Positions 23,521 to 36,010 of a stretch of 64,000 bases of DNA are shown here, in pieces. Positions within the stretch are counted from its first letter, which is position 1; every line of letters begins with the position of its first letter. The position numbers and the translations under genes were made by a program. Under the pieces are notes generated by a model that had not been told where the DNA came from, ran no database searches, and worked only from the letters and a program-made list of their open reading frames with translations. Source of the stretch: Viscum album. Its lineage: Eukaryota > Streptophyta > Magnoliopsida > Santalales > Viscaceae. The stretch covers positions 232,677,591-232,741,590 of the forward strand of contig OY728143.1 in assembly GCA_963277665.1 (NCBI GenBank). Reading direction: 5' to 3'.

Positions 23521-25239
23521 AAGGATTTCCAATTGAGGTAGTTTTGTTGGATCAAGTATCGGCAGGGGTTTGGCATTGGTAACATCTATACAAAAGGTAA
23601 GGTAAATGTTTTGGTAGATGAAATTAGCTGGAATGTTCCAGTTTGGTCGTTGAGGAAGTCCAGTGATGAGTAGACCTTGATGGGGCTACATGCCTAGATG
23701 CACTTGGAGACCATGGAGACCAATGAGGGTGTGTTATTGGCCACTGTTGAGATGAATAATTCTCTTTGGGAGTTTAATCAGAAGAAGAAACATAGTTATG
23801 AGTTTTTCCTTTAGTTAATGATGTTTCTTCAAGGTGGAGAGACATCATGCAATTGGCAGTTCTCTCCTAATGGATTTCTCTTTTCTAGGGGTCGTTTTGT
23901 GGAGATGTTCTCTCTAATGAAGGTTGTGGTAAAGGATATCCACCAATTTCAGTGGGACACCAATCCTGGAAGTAAATTTTTTTATTATATTTTTATTCAT
24001 TAGTTCTTGTGTCCATATGTGAAGAAGGATATGGAAATCTTTGTATCAAGATACTATACAAGTAAGAATGTGAAAATAAAGCATCAAATACCATTTGGTT
24101 TACTTTATTCATTACCCATTTTTAAGTTGAAGATGGTTGGGGTCTAAATGGATTTCATTGTGGATTACCTCATACATACCAGGGGAGTAATTCTATTTGG
24201 GTGTCGATTTATTGTTTGAACATGTCATCCGAATTTATTCTGATCAAGGACTAAAAACAATTTGATGAGCTGGGCCGATTAATTGTTGAGGAAGTTGCAA
24301 GGCTTCACGGTGTGCCATCAGTAATAATTTCTAATAGTGTCCCCCAATTCACCTATCTATTCTAGGAAGGATTTAAAAATGTTTTTGGGTAGCTGATCAA
24401 TATGATCATGAAATACCATCCTCAAATATATGGTTAGATGGACCAATCATATAATATTATAGAATTCATGTTTCATGGTTGTGTTTTTTAATTAAAAAGA
24501 TTTTGGGATCCCCATTTGGGATTCTTTGAGTGTCATTATAATAAAAAATACCAATCTTCTATTTGAATGGCTCAATTTGAGTTACTCTATGGTCTTCCAT
24601 GTTTGCCTCCCCGGTATTTTGATGAGGTTGGTGAGACCTCACTATTGGGACTGAGCCTTGTGTAAGAAAAATTTGAGAAATTGATGTTAATCAGTCAACA
24701 ATTATTGACACATCGGAGAGACCGTAAATCATATGCTGATTAGATGAAGTAATATATTGAGTTCAAAATAGGTGACCAGTTGTGCCTGAATATGGAACCT
24801 CATTTGGGTCATAGTCATTTGGGAAATAAATACAAACTAATGTTGAGGTACGTCAGACCTTTTGAAATCACTGAGAGGATTGGTAAAATGGAATATAGGA
24901 TATATGTTCATTATTAGTTGATGTCAATTCACAATTTGTTTCATGTATCCAAATTGAAAAATTATAAACTTGATCGGTCTCATGTACTAAATTAGGAATA
25001 ATTTGAAATAGAGCCAAACTTGTATATGTTTGAACGACAAATATAGATAGTAGATTTTCAAGAGAAGGAGCATTGTGGGATGTATATTATATTGGTCTAT
25101 ATCCTTTGTAATCATGTTTATGATATGTGTGCAACATTGGAGTGGAAGTCATTGAATGAGAAATAGTATTCATTCTTTTTTATCGATCATGAATTGAGTC
25201 AACTTTCTAGGTATGGAATGTTTCCATGGCTAGAAGAAT
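23521..25239 (+). pseudogene. pol: Ty3/gypsy integrase and chromovirus-like C-terminal tail remnant
   Basis: Motifs: CPYVKKDMEIFVSRYYTSKN then VKIKHQIPFGLL for 'WPGMK.DiaefVskCl.CQ.VKaEHq.PsGLL', the zinc Cys pair lost; MDFIVDYL (24,148 on), first catalytic Asp kept; EEVARLHGVPSVIISNSVPQF (24,280-24,350), where the second catalytic Asp is Asn; KYHPQIYG, stop, MDQ (24,411 on); FELLYGLPCLPP for 'yEaLYGRrCrsP'; RRDRKSYAD and IGDQLCLNM for 'RQKSYAD...VGD.VfLkv'; YVRPFEITERIGKMEYRI for 'fiGPFeIleRiG.vAYrL'; and HNLFHVSKLKNYKLDRSHVL for 'HnVFHVSmLrkYi.DPsHVl'. The tail continues to about 25,200 (ATLEWKSLNEK for 'eATWE.Ed.mr.kYP'). Confidence 0.88.
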
Positions 25240-27170
25240 TGTCACATCTGTGATATCCTTTTTAGGTGTTTTTCTATTTATTTTAATTATATATTTTTCC
25301 AATTTTATTTACACTAATTTTTGGAGAAATGTGTGAAAAATTGGGTGGTCAGTTTGTGGTGCGCGATTGGAACAAGGTTTTTGATAACTGTGTTCCCCTA
25401 CACAGGTAACGATTCGGTAGGTGGACGGGTGAGGAAGAGTATACCGTATGTCCATCACATCGATATCTAGACTATGATGGGTAACCATGTATTATGTACT
25501 CCTTGGGAAACTGAGGGAAGAATGATTTCCGTATGGTTTATCAAATTGTCCAGACAACAATGTTTCCCAACCATCTAATAAAAAATTCGGTTTTATCTTA
25601 TATCACCTCCCAAATTTAACACCCAAACACTCATTTTCTTACCCCACCTAGGATTCTCCTCCTTAGGTGCACCTCCCACGCTATCCGCCTCCCATGGGGA
25701 TTCAATTTTTGGCATGATTTCAGTGGTTTATCTTCAATTTATCATGAAAGTATTCTCCATACTTTTATTTATCCCATATCATAGGGTTTATCTTTCATTT
25801 TTGTGTGCTTTCATCTTATCATAAAGTTACGGATCCATTTTTTGGGGTTCAATATTGATTTTTTTTCATTTGATATTCATATTTAGGGTTTGATATCGAT
25901 TTCATGTAATGTGGCTGAGGTGGGGTTTGTAATTCTCATAGGTTTTATGGGTTTTCTCCACCCATGGTAGGTGATTCAGTGCTTAACCAATATTTGATGA
26001 ATCAATTATTCAGGCATTATAAATTTGATATATTTTATGTTTGATGTGTGTGGTGAAAAATAGTTTTTTTGAATGTATTTGATATGAAATTGGATTATAA
26101 ATAAGTTTTATCCATTAAAATTGTTATATTTTTTGTTTTAATCCTTGTTTTGTGTCTTGGGAATATGTTTTAAATTGTGAAAATATTTATTCAAAAATGA
26201 AAGTGATGAAAATCATTGAGAGGAATGGTTTTTGTGTGTGTTTGATTTTGAAATATTGTTTTGGGAGTTCATGTCTTGGATTGTGAGGTGTATTGCATTT
26301 TTTTGATGAAAAGTGGAAATGGTGTGTTATGTGAAATTTGGAACTTGATTGAGCATAAGGGGAAGCCCTGGTAACAAAGATATAAATAATGACTACTGTT
26401 CTAAAGATAAAGAAGTGGATGTAGCCTAGTTTCACATAGTGGAATTGAGGATTACAATACTTAATAAATATTTATAATGATTGGAGACCACTAGGAAATA
26501 TGGGTGTCCCCTACTAGGGGTGTGTTAATCAAAACATGGTTAGTTGTGTTTTATATGCAATGTTTCACTAAGGCATTAGGTTCTTATGTCCCATTTCATA
26601 AAACTTCCAAGGGGATCCTTCTCATGGCTAGTTCTCTTGGGTTATATCAGAATTAAAACAATAATATGATATGAATTTGTCGTTATTTTATAATATTACA
26701 TGTTTCAATTTAAATTTTTTTTCATAAAATTGTTTCTAGAATTCCCCTCCTAAGAATTATTTTAATTTATTTATCTTATAATGTTAATCTCATGGAATCT
26801 GTTTTGGGTGGTATCTTACAGGGTATTATCTCACCCCGTACATACACCTTTTTTTGTATGTACACATTGAAATTTTTTATATAGGTAAGGGTCTTGCTTT
26901 TAGTGATGGTAGTTTGGGTTACTAGTGGTCCCTATTGGTGCGGTGTTGTGGAGGTGGCTTGAGGGTAATGACCCACTTTTCATGTGGTGGTTTTTTAGTT
27001 GGATTTGTTCTTTCCTTTTGAAGTATCCTTTTTTTTCTTTGTTTGAAATATATAACTCAAAATATAGTATATATTTAAAGGATTTTTTGGTTTTTATTTT
27101 ATGTTTTTTATTTATATTATTTGTTATTATATTCTTGTAAATTTGGTTAAATCATTCAAAAATTCTATAA
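25240..27170 (+). repeat. 3' LTR of gypsy element
   Basis: It starts TGTCACATC immediately after the end of the integrase tail and aligns with 18,386-20,300 throughout. The purine-rich gctagaagaat just before it is the only trace of a polypurine tract. The 3' edge is blurred by a local repeat at 27,143-27,249. Confidence 0.85.
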
Positions 27171-27249
27171 TCAATAATTAAAAATATGTTCCAGTATGTG
27201 GGGCTGAGGAACACCATTTGGGGTTAAATCATTCAAAAATTCAATAATA
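27143..27249. repeat. Direct repeat pair at the 3' LTR edge
   Basis: ttggttaaatcattcaaaaa (27,143 on) recurs as ttggggttaaatcattcaaa (27,218 on); the matching unit is about 29 bp, 75 bp apart. The first copy lines up with the end of the 5' LTR, so the second may be a local duplication or a second LTR-end fragment. Confidence 0.8.
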
Positions 27250-28121
27250 TATTCATCCCTAGTTTTTTTGGTAACCAAGTTGTACACTTCTCTATTTTTT
27301 CGAAGATGTAATAAATTATCATAGTTCCCGATATTATTCATGATGTTATAAACTTGTTATTGGATTAGAATCATCTATAATTTTTGGATTTATTATCAGA
27401 GTTATGGATACATCCAAAACCTCCTTTAGTAACCGTTTCTGGGATATATCCTAACCGTTAAAATGATAACATTATTTAAAGCTGTGGAAATTATTTAATC
27501 CAAGTTAACAAACATATTTATATCAATAATTATTGAAAAAAATAAACATATTACAAAAACCTTAAAAAGGATAATTATTTATAAACAACGATTTTTAATA
27601 AATTAGATATAAATTCTATCTTTTATTTTCTATGGATAGTGTTAAAATAAGATAACTATGGGTTTATCAAAGATATTTAACTAACTATTAAAATAATATA
27701 TATATAAATTTTATTTTTTTTTCAAAATCTTCTCCTATACTATCATAATTTTCAATAGTTATGCATTTTGATGCACTTTATTTTTTACTATAAAATTATT
27801 TTCTTTATTCATTTAAGAAAATACGGATGTTCTCTCCAATAATTATTAATTGACACAAATTAGTTATCTTAATGACACAAAATCAAACCATATAGATTGA
27901 ACAAAACCAGCCTATACATCTTATCAAATTACATAGAAAAGAATTAGAGGTGATGGAATTCCTAAAATACCATTCCAACGGTCCTTGAGAAAGGACCCAA
28001 AGGAGGCCTACACAAGAAAAGTTAATTATCCTAACATTCTATGTTTAAATTATCTATATTTATTCATCCCATAAATCGATTATTTTAATTATAAAATATT
28101 TTATTTAGTTTTCCTCAATAT
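27250..28121. other. AT-rich stretch with no recognised feature
   Basis: Nothing assignable between the gypsy 3' LTR and the next element. A short GC-richer patch (aacggtccttgagaaaggac, 27,978) has no recognisable role. Confidence 0.5.
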
Positions 28122-30790
28122 TGTCCCACCACAACTATAGGTTTCATATTATTATTATTTATTTCATGGTAATATGCCTTTGGTTGTGGTTTGAGTAGAG
28201 TTTCCCAGAAGGGGTTTTTATATTTGGTGATATTCCATGGTTTTTGGCCCTAATAACAATCTTGGAATGGATTGATACAAAGAATGAATGTAAAAAGAGA
28301 AATCAAGAACCGTTATTTTAATGTACGGGAAAGGAAAAAAATAGCGTACAGTTAGATGAAGTTATGCAGTATGAGTATGGGGAGGCTGTAGCATTTTAAA
28401 AAACCATTTTTCATGGTAATAGAAAGGTTTCCCAAACTACTAGGCCATCTAATAAGTGTTACCCTTCATTCAAATAGGGTTCACATGGTTAGGGCATTGT
28501 CTAGAACACCGGATGACTAAATCAAGTGGTCTATCAAGATAAAAAATTATGGAAAATAAAATAAAAATAGAAATATGTATGTTATAATAATAAATGTAAT
28601 TGAATTTTTTATTAAAAAAACCACTAAAAGGGATACTACCCCTTTTCCCATATGAGAGCCCCCTCCCCCATCCCCCTCTATTGCACGACACTCACACTTA
28701 GAGGGATCATGGACACGTGACACCACCCCCTCAAAATTTTCTCTAATAGCCTTGTTCTCTCCTAATTTTGTGTTTTTAATTCTATAGTAAGCAATTTCTT
28801 CCATCATCGTCTTATTTTTTTTCCTTATTACCATGTTGGTGCACTTGACCTAGACAAATTATAATCTAATGTTGGGTTCTATTTTTGTATGTTCGTGGTT
28901 CCCAAGGCTCAAGATATTGATTAAGGTTATTTATAGACTTTCTGGTGGTAGTAAGAGTGTGTGCTAATATTTTTGTTTATGTTATATTCGTTTTTCAGCT
29001 TTGATAGATTTTAATGTTTTTGGTATTGTGATTTTTTTAGTTTCTAGTTTTTTTATTTTGTGCATTTTAGTCAATCATTTGTGAGGGTGACCTGCACATA
29101 TATTCATAGATAAGGCATATATATATATATACCCTCTTTGTTCATATTTCATTAGATTGAGGAAAATAAATTCAATGTATATATCTTTATTTATATATTT
29201 CTATATATTTATAAATGCATGATTGTGTAAGAAAAATCTGTGTAATCAAGTTTCCATCATCAAAATATAGTGCATCTAGTGGTTTGTTTGAAATACATAA
29301 GCCTTTAATCTGATTTCTATAATTTGTTGAATGTTTTATAAGTATTATATAATATTATTTAAGATGTATATGATAAAAATTGTTTTTTGGAACTTAGAAA
29401 TGATATTTTCATCTATTTTAATGGGTTTCCCTATTTTTACAATGTGGACTTGCATTGTTTATGAAATATTTTGGTCATGTTTGAAAGGTAATGTTGTTTA
29501 AAATGATTAATTCGTTTTCGAAATTAAATTTATAAATTTTTTTCTTAAATATTTTCCCATTTGGGGCCATTGATATATGTTTTGATAACTATATTGGTGC
29601 TTTTAATTTGTTCATAGATATGTTAACCCCCTATAAAGGAATTCCCCATGAATGAGAAATTTGATTAATGACCTTCGTGTGAGGTTTTTGATGCATTTCT
29701 TGTTAGGGGGATATAGATTTTCTTATGTTACTCAAAAATGTGTTGTGATTAAGCTGAGAATTTAGAGGTTAGACGGTTAATGAGATTTGTTTTATAGAGT
29801 GTGTTATGTATGTATATGATAGTTTGATAAAACTCTTATGAACTAAGACATGATGGTTATCCTTGGGTATTTACATAGGGTACTTAGTAAACATGTCACA
29901 CTAGATGAGATTACACACTTTCTAGTGCAGTTGAATAGCTGGTTTGACTGCCTGTGGGATATACCCCCCAGACTAGTCGATGAGTGCATTGTTGGGTGTT
30001 TGGGAAGTTCTTCTGAATTACTAGTGCCATTAGATGTTGATTATGGTATTGTATTGGTCGGCATTTCATTGTCCTTCTCAGACATAACCTAAAATCCAAT
30101 GACACAAGTTTTCATGTATGCTAATTACATACATTTCTAATATTTTTATATAGTGTCACTCTTTCCTTGCATTTAATAATAAAATTAATTCTTCAAAACT
30201 GATTATATATAGAATTGTTTTATAAAAAAACTTTTAATTCTATCATATATATTTTTGAAATGTAATGGAAAATTAATGTTCTGATTAATGAAATCTTGTC
30301 ACTGTATTTTGAATAAAAATAAAAACCTTAATTTATATTGTTGTGTATTCAAATTAACATCCATGGATTATTATTTTTAAAAGAATGAAATAGGTTATAA
30401 TTTATTAGGTCACACATACTATGTGTTAATACTCAAAAATATATATATATCTTTGTTTTAAGCTTCTATGGATGATTTATTCTCAGTTTCATTTATTGTG
30501 GAGAGACGTAAGTTTAGATGTCGGTGGTCACCCACAGGGTCACATAGAGGTATGTGCAGAATTTTTTTATTATACTAGTGTTTTTTATTTTCATATTTAT
30601 ATTTTGGTTATTCTTGATTTTATATTTGGTTAATTTTTTCACAATGGATTTCTTTTAAACCCTTCAATAGTTTATAGATTTGGAAGATCAGGAGAGCATC
30701 TTGGGCCTTGAAATGGGCAATCTCATGTGACTAATTTGGGGTTGACCTAGGATGGATCATGAAACTATTATATAAGAGAATTCCAATTTT
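28122..30790 (+). repeat. Left LTR-like repeat
   Basis: It aligns with 33,252-36,010. Matched blocks: gagagccccctcccccatcc with gaggatccccctcccccttt; gtgacctgcaca near 29,089 with gttgacctccat near 34,279, each followed by (AT)n and accctcttt; cctgtgggatatacccccca with cccatgggatatgcccctca; aggtcggtggtgacccgcat with atgtcggtggtcacccacag; and gactaatttggggttga with gactagtttggggttga near the end. An (AT)n microsatellite lies at 29,116-29,132. No gene is inside; small open frames here are chance. Confidence 0.75.
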
Positions 30791-30869
30791 ATAAGTGGTT
30801 CGGGTAGATAGGATATAGGACTGTCAGGAGTCAATAGGTAGTTATGGGAAGCATGTTTAAAACACTTTT

Positions 30870-32200
30870 TCATTCTAATCCTCATGTTTCCAAGGATAGC
30901 ATTGGATTTGAGACATTGGTTTTAGATAATGTGGATGGAGGACATCCAAGGGAGTTAGATATTGTTTCAAAGAGTCACACATCGTGTAGAGAGATATGTG
31001 GATCCCAAATGCATAGTTTTTGATAATCATAGTGTTCGGTTCTTTCTTGGTACATGGTGTCCTAAACCGTGTATCCATTTTAGGCATGAACACAAGTTCC
31101 ATGTCAATGTGATATAGTGTGAGTAATGTTTTTGGTTTTTTTGTGTGGATATTTTGTGTGGATTTAAAAAAAAATTATTTCTGAAATTTTTTTAGAGTGA
31201 TAGAAATGGTTTTAAAAAGTAAATTATTTTCCAAATTTATTATGGAATCCTTTTTATTAATGAGTGTGTGGTTCAAACATAAAATTGGAAGCTGTTTTTT
31301 GGGATATAATTTGAAAAAAAAATTAAAATTATTTTAGTCCAAGGGAATATTTAATGAAATGCTTCATTGGAAATGGTATTTGGTGTATATTTTTTTATGT
31401 TTAAAGTGAATTTGATTTTGAAATCAGGAATTGGATTTGAAAAAAGGTGAATTTCAAAAATGATTGTTTTAGAAAGAGGATTATATAATTGTTTTCTTGT
31501 ATTTTGGATTATGAACATGGTTTTTTTGGTTGATTTGTTTGAATTGTTGGGATTATTAATCTTTTATCTTGATATTTGTTTCATGTTTTTTAATGTACGC
31601 TACCAAGAATGATACATATGATTTCTAAGGGGAATGTTTCAATCATTAACCCGAACCAAACTCATAGTAGAGTGGTGTGAAAAAATCTATTTCATAATTA
31701 CCTATATTACATATATATAGGTGTTCATTATAGTTCGTGGAGTTTCATGAAGATGTTGGGAGATTCTTCATGTTTTGGAAAATCCAGATTATGTGGAAGT
31801 TTGAGTTGATTGGCGTATTTTTGAAGGTATGGGTTTTGATTGGTGGAAGATGATCATACCTCCATAGTTTCAATTTTGGAATGTATTAATAATGGATTAG
31901 GGAAATTTTAACCCTATTTTTTCTCCACGAAGAGGTGAAAAAGAAGAAATTGGAAATGATCTTGATAATTCTACAAGATTACTGGATGGTGGAGGCCTAT
32001 TTTGAACATTTTAAACAGATGGTTTCTTTTTCTCCTGATATATCATCGAATAATGATCTGAATTCTCCAAATTTCATGTTGGTATATAATTTATATATAA
32101 TGATTCTAGTTATAACATTTATTTATGTTGTATATAGGAAGATGGTGGATGAGGAATTTTTATCTATGTTTTCCCTGAATTATAGCTGAAAATTGTAAAT
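30870..32200 (+). pseudogene. Coding-like fragments of unknown identity inside the long-LTR element
   Basis: Two plus-strand pieces read like decayed protein. Around 30,985-31,110, VERYVDPKCIVFDNHSVRFF continues as LGTWCPKPCIHFRHEHKFHV. Around 31,775-31,870, ENPDYVEV, one stop, then VDWRIFEGMGFDWWKMIIPP holds frame for some 30 codons. An 84-codon open frame starts at 31,935. I do not recognise a gag, protease, RT or integrase motif. They may be an unusual gag, an extra retrotransposon frame, or captured host sequence. Composition here is richer in G than in the flanks. Confidence 0.4.
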
Positions 32201-33251
32201 GATTCGGTATCTCTTGGAACATATAAAGGTTCACCATCTATTGAATAGTGTATTCCATAGGAACTTATTCTAAATAAGTCATCCATTTTAGTTAATACTT
32301 ATATTACAATACAATGTTTTCATCTTTTTTTGAGGGGTGTTAGTTCGAGCATTCAAAGGTGTACAGCAATAGTAATTTGAATACATATCATCGATGTGGA
32401 AATATGATTCATTTGGAGATTTTCTACAAGTGATGGTTACATAATATGAATTCTTATATTAGGTATATTAACTCTTAAATATGGGCATGGTGATGATCAT
32501 GACTTCACGAATCTTGAGATATATACAATAGTGAATCCTTTTAGGTAGATCGGAATCACTAGGTGTGGGTACTATGGAATATTTTTTTTCTCTAGTGTTG
32601 GAGGGAGATGTTTATGTTTCCTATCCATAGTTCTCCTGTTGTTTTATTTTTCCTATTTTATTATAATAGTTTTTCTAGGACTCATATCTTGTAACTATAG
32701 AGTTTCTTATTTTATATATTTGAATCACTTACTAGATGTACTTATTGAATAGTTTTCACTTTGTGGATTAGTTTTGGTTCTTGGTTGTTCTAGATTTAGA
32801 GATTCTTGTGTCTAGTGATAATGATATATTTTCGTTTGGTTCGTCACATGGAATATATTTTCTTTATTTTTCACCTGCTTTGGGTCTAGTTTGGTATATG
32901 TGGGGTGTCCTTGGGTTACTGTATGTTGTGTTTCCTATGTAAGTCAGAGTTGAGCAGTCTAATCTTACTAGTTCATAAATGGTTGGGAGGCTAACCGTTG
33001 ATATTTTTTTGGATTCTTATATAGTTGGGTAGTGATAAATAGTTTCTTGTAGTGGAGATACCATTCTAATCAATCTATGGTTATCATTTTCATCATTTTT
33101 CTTAAGTTAATTATGTTTGACTTGTGGAGTTAAATGGTCACACATAGGTTAATAATTTAGTTTGTCCTCATTTGGTTTCAAGTTCTTGTATTGTACCTCA
33201 TTCAGATGAGTGACGTTCTAGATGATGAAATTCTATTTTGTGGTTATAATA
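32201..33251. other. Remainder of the internal region, nothing recognised
   Basis: T- and G-rich plus-strand sequence leading to the right LTR-like repeat. No pol domain is legible and no polypurine tract is obvious; agatgagtga at 33,203 is the only purine-rich run near the edge. Confidence 0.4.
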
Positions 33252-36010
33252 TTCACACAATGACCATTGTTTCATTTTTATTTTATTTATTTATTATTCT
33301 TCAATATTTTGTTTATTTTCATGTTTTGTTTCTCGTGAGAGCTTTTGATTTTTGAATATTTTTTTTGGTTTTGGAAATGTGCATGGTCTAGGCATGGTAT
33401 TATCCAAACAATTTAAAGAAAAAGAGATTCCATGAGGGTTTATTTTTAAGAATATTATATAGATCCATAATTATGAATTTTTAGACAAAACTATATTGAA
33501 ATCTTACAACGACACTATGGAATTTGATAGAACCAATTTTCATGTTTTTTTCATGATTTCCCAAAACATAAAGCCTGATTTGGTCAGTTTCCTTTATTTC
33601 TAGTAAGATGTGAAATTTTGGGGCACAATATTGATGATTGTGCAACCATACTATTCTATTTTCAAAATTTTGAAAAATTAATACTCAAATAAAATTAAAT
33701 GAATGTAAAAAATATAATTTTTTTTCATTACAATATTATTATTATTATTATTATTAAAATTTTTGGATTATTATTATTTTTAATATAATTATTATGATTA
33801 TTATTATTATTATAAAAAACACAACCACTAATAGGTTCTTCCCCCATTACCCACATGAGGATCCCCCTCCCCCTTTTCCATATCTTTCTTAAAACCAACG
33901 CCGAGAGGGCCCCACCCCCTTACGCATCCTAGAATCCCCCCTTCTTCCTACATAGTACATCCCCCTGATCATGGGTTTTTTCTTCTCAAATAAGTTTATT
34001 TTCCCCAATCATTCTTTTTTGGCTTCATTCATCTCTATGTGGTGTTTGTGACCTAGAAACAATATAATCCAATGTTTTTAATTTTTTTACCATTATTCTT
34101 ATGGATCCTGGGGCTCGATTAAGTCCAGTTTTAACCTCAATAGTTCTATGTCAATGGTGAGATATTAGTTTTGGGAATAGGTTATTTTATTTTTCGACAA
34201 TGGTTTATTTTATTTTATTATAGGATTTTTGATTTTCCAATAATTGTTTTACTATGTTTTTTATTACTATTCATAAGGTTGACCTCCATCCATATTCCTT
34301 TGAAATTCATATATATATACCCTCTTTTTATATATTCCCAACAGAAAGGGAAATATACAAACAATGTATGTATATATATATATATATATTTGTTTGCATG
34401 TGTGTCTGTGTGAAAGCACGAAGAGTGAATTCAAATTGAAATTATAAAAGGGTAGGGCATCTTGAGGTAGGTTCTAAATTTATGAAACTTTAACATAAAT
34501 TATATAATTTTTGAAAAGTTTTTAATGTATTATTTAATATTAGTTATTATGTGTAAGATTTAAAAAATTATAACTTAAAAATTGAATTGTCATAATTTTT
34601 CATGCTTTTCCTAACTATTTAATGTTGAATTCCTTTTTTAATCATGTTTTTGAACTTGTTTGAATATTAATTTGGTTGAATGTGTCTAATTTTTCGTCGA
34701 GTTGATATTTACCAATGCATTTCTAAAATAATTCCATATTTGGTAAAATTGATGTTTATTATGAAAAAAAATATAACTCAATGGCCCATTAGATACTAAA
34801 TGGTGATTCATTAAAAATTGTTGGAAATTTAATATGTTTTATAAATATAAAAAACCACTCTTAAGGAATTCTCTGTGAATTGGAAATGTTATTTTTGATT
34901 TACATGTGTGGTTTCTAATGTGTTCTTAGTAAAGAGTCTTTTCAAGTCTTATTTATTATAAAAATTGTATTTTCATAGGGAGGTAGATCAAAGGTGATAG
35001 GGTGGATGAGATTTTGTGAAACGGGTGTCATTTTTATGTTTAATATAATATGATAAAACTATCCTCAATATAAATTCAGTGGTAAGGCTTGGATACAAAA
35101 TTTGGAGCATAGGAATTCTTTTTCATCTTGTTAAAATTGCACCCTAGATAGTGGCACTATGTATATGGATTACTTGCCCATGGGATATGCCCCTCAGTCA
35201 AGCCAGTGAGGGGATATCCATTTGTTTTAGAGGTCATTGTGGATAAAAAAAATACTAATATAGATTTATTGTTGTATTTTGTTGATATCTTTTTGCAAGA
35301 ACATCTTGACTACCACCTGAGATCCCATGAAAGTTGTTTTCACATACACTACATTCCTATGTTTTTAGTATTTTTATAACGTCACACTCTTTATTTTCAT
35401 TTTATATTAAAATTCATGTTCCAATAGTAATAATCATTTCATAAAATTCATTGAATGAAATTTCAAGCTATAGAAAATATTTTGAAAATTCAATGGAAAA
35501 CAGTTTTTCATAAAAATGGTAACTTGTCAGTTGTATTTGGGAAAAAATGGTTAACCTTCTTTTTGAATTGTTGTTAGGTTAAACTTCCATGCGTAGATTC
35601 TTATTTTTAATTGGATATATTATAGAATTGTTAATCAGGGAATTCATAATCAGTTTTATTACTCATTCATATAGATATATTATTATTTGTTGCTTTTGGT
35701 TCTGCTTCCTACTAAGTTTATTGTCATCATGAAGAGATGTTTGTTTTGAGGTCGGTGGTGACCCGCATAGTCACACGGTGGTAGGTGAGGATTTATTTTC
35801 ATTCCACTACTATTTTTTTTCATTTTTAAATTAATATATGGATTATTTCTGTTTTATTATTCTATATTGACCGCAATGGTTTAACATGACACATATAACT
35901 AGTATCCATCGTGAGAGTATTAGGGACGCCTTTTGGAACTTATCCTGGGCTGACTCATTTGACTAGTTTGGGGTTGAAATGGGTTCTATCATGAATAATA
36001 TACATAAATT
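33252..36010 (+). repeat. Right LTR-like repeat
   Basis: This is the partner of 28,122-30,790. It carries extra microsatellite growth: (ATT)n at 33,733-33,756 and 33,788-33,812, and (AT)n at 34,367-34,389. The short open frames at 34,171-34,439 are chance products of the microsatellite. The right edge is near 36,000-36,020, after tttggggttgaaatgggttc. Confidence 0.75.

Larger units (their letters stand above)
18386..27170 (+). mobile_element. Ty3/gypsy (chromovirus-like) LTR retrotransposon, nearly complete, dead
   Basis: Two related LTRs of about 1.9 kb, both starting TGTCACATC, enclose gag, protease, RT, RNase H and integrase in the Ty3/gypsy order on the plus strand. The outer 3' edge is uncertain by about 100 bp. 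The LTR copies look only about two thirds identical by eye, so the insertion is old. No clear target duplication was found; the 5' flank reads TAGGG. Confidence 0.85.
28122..36010 (+). mobile_element. Long-LTR retrotransposon with unassigned internal region
   Basis: Two direct repeats of about 2.7 kb (28,122-30,790 and 33,252-36,010) flank about 2.5 kb. The left copy opens TGTCCCACC. This geometry fits an LTR element with long LTRs and a short interior, i.e. non-autonomous or internally deleted. No target duplication, PBS or polypurine tract could be confirmed and both edges are approximate. A segmental duplication is the alternative. Orientation is inferred from the TG-start only. Confidence 0.65.

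Noticed and set aside
34171..34439. Plus-strand open frames rich in Tyr and Ile
   Set aside because: They are produced by an (AT)n microsatellite and pyrimidine-rich LTR sequence; no conserved content.
28130..36000. Inverted-repeat DNA transposon explanation for the 28-36 kb pair
   Set aside because: The two 2.7-kb copies are in direct, not inverted, orientation.
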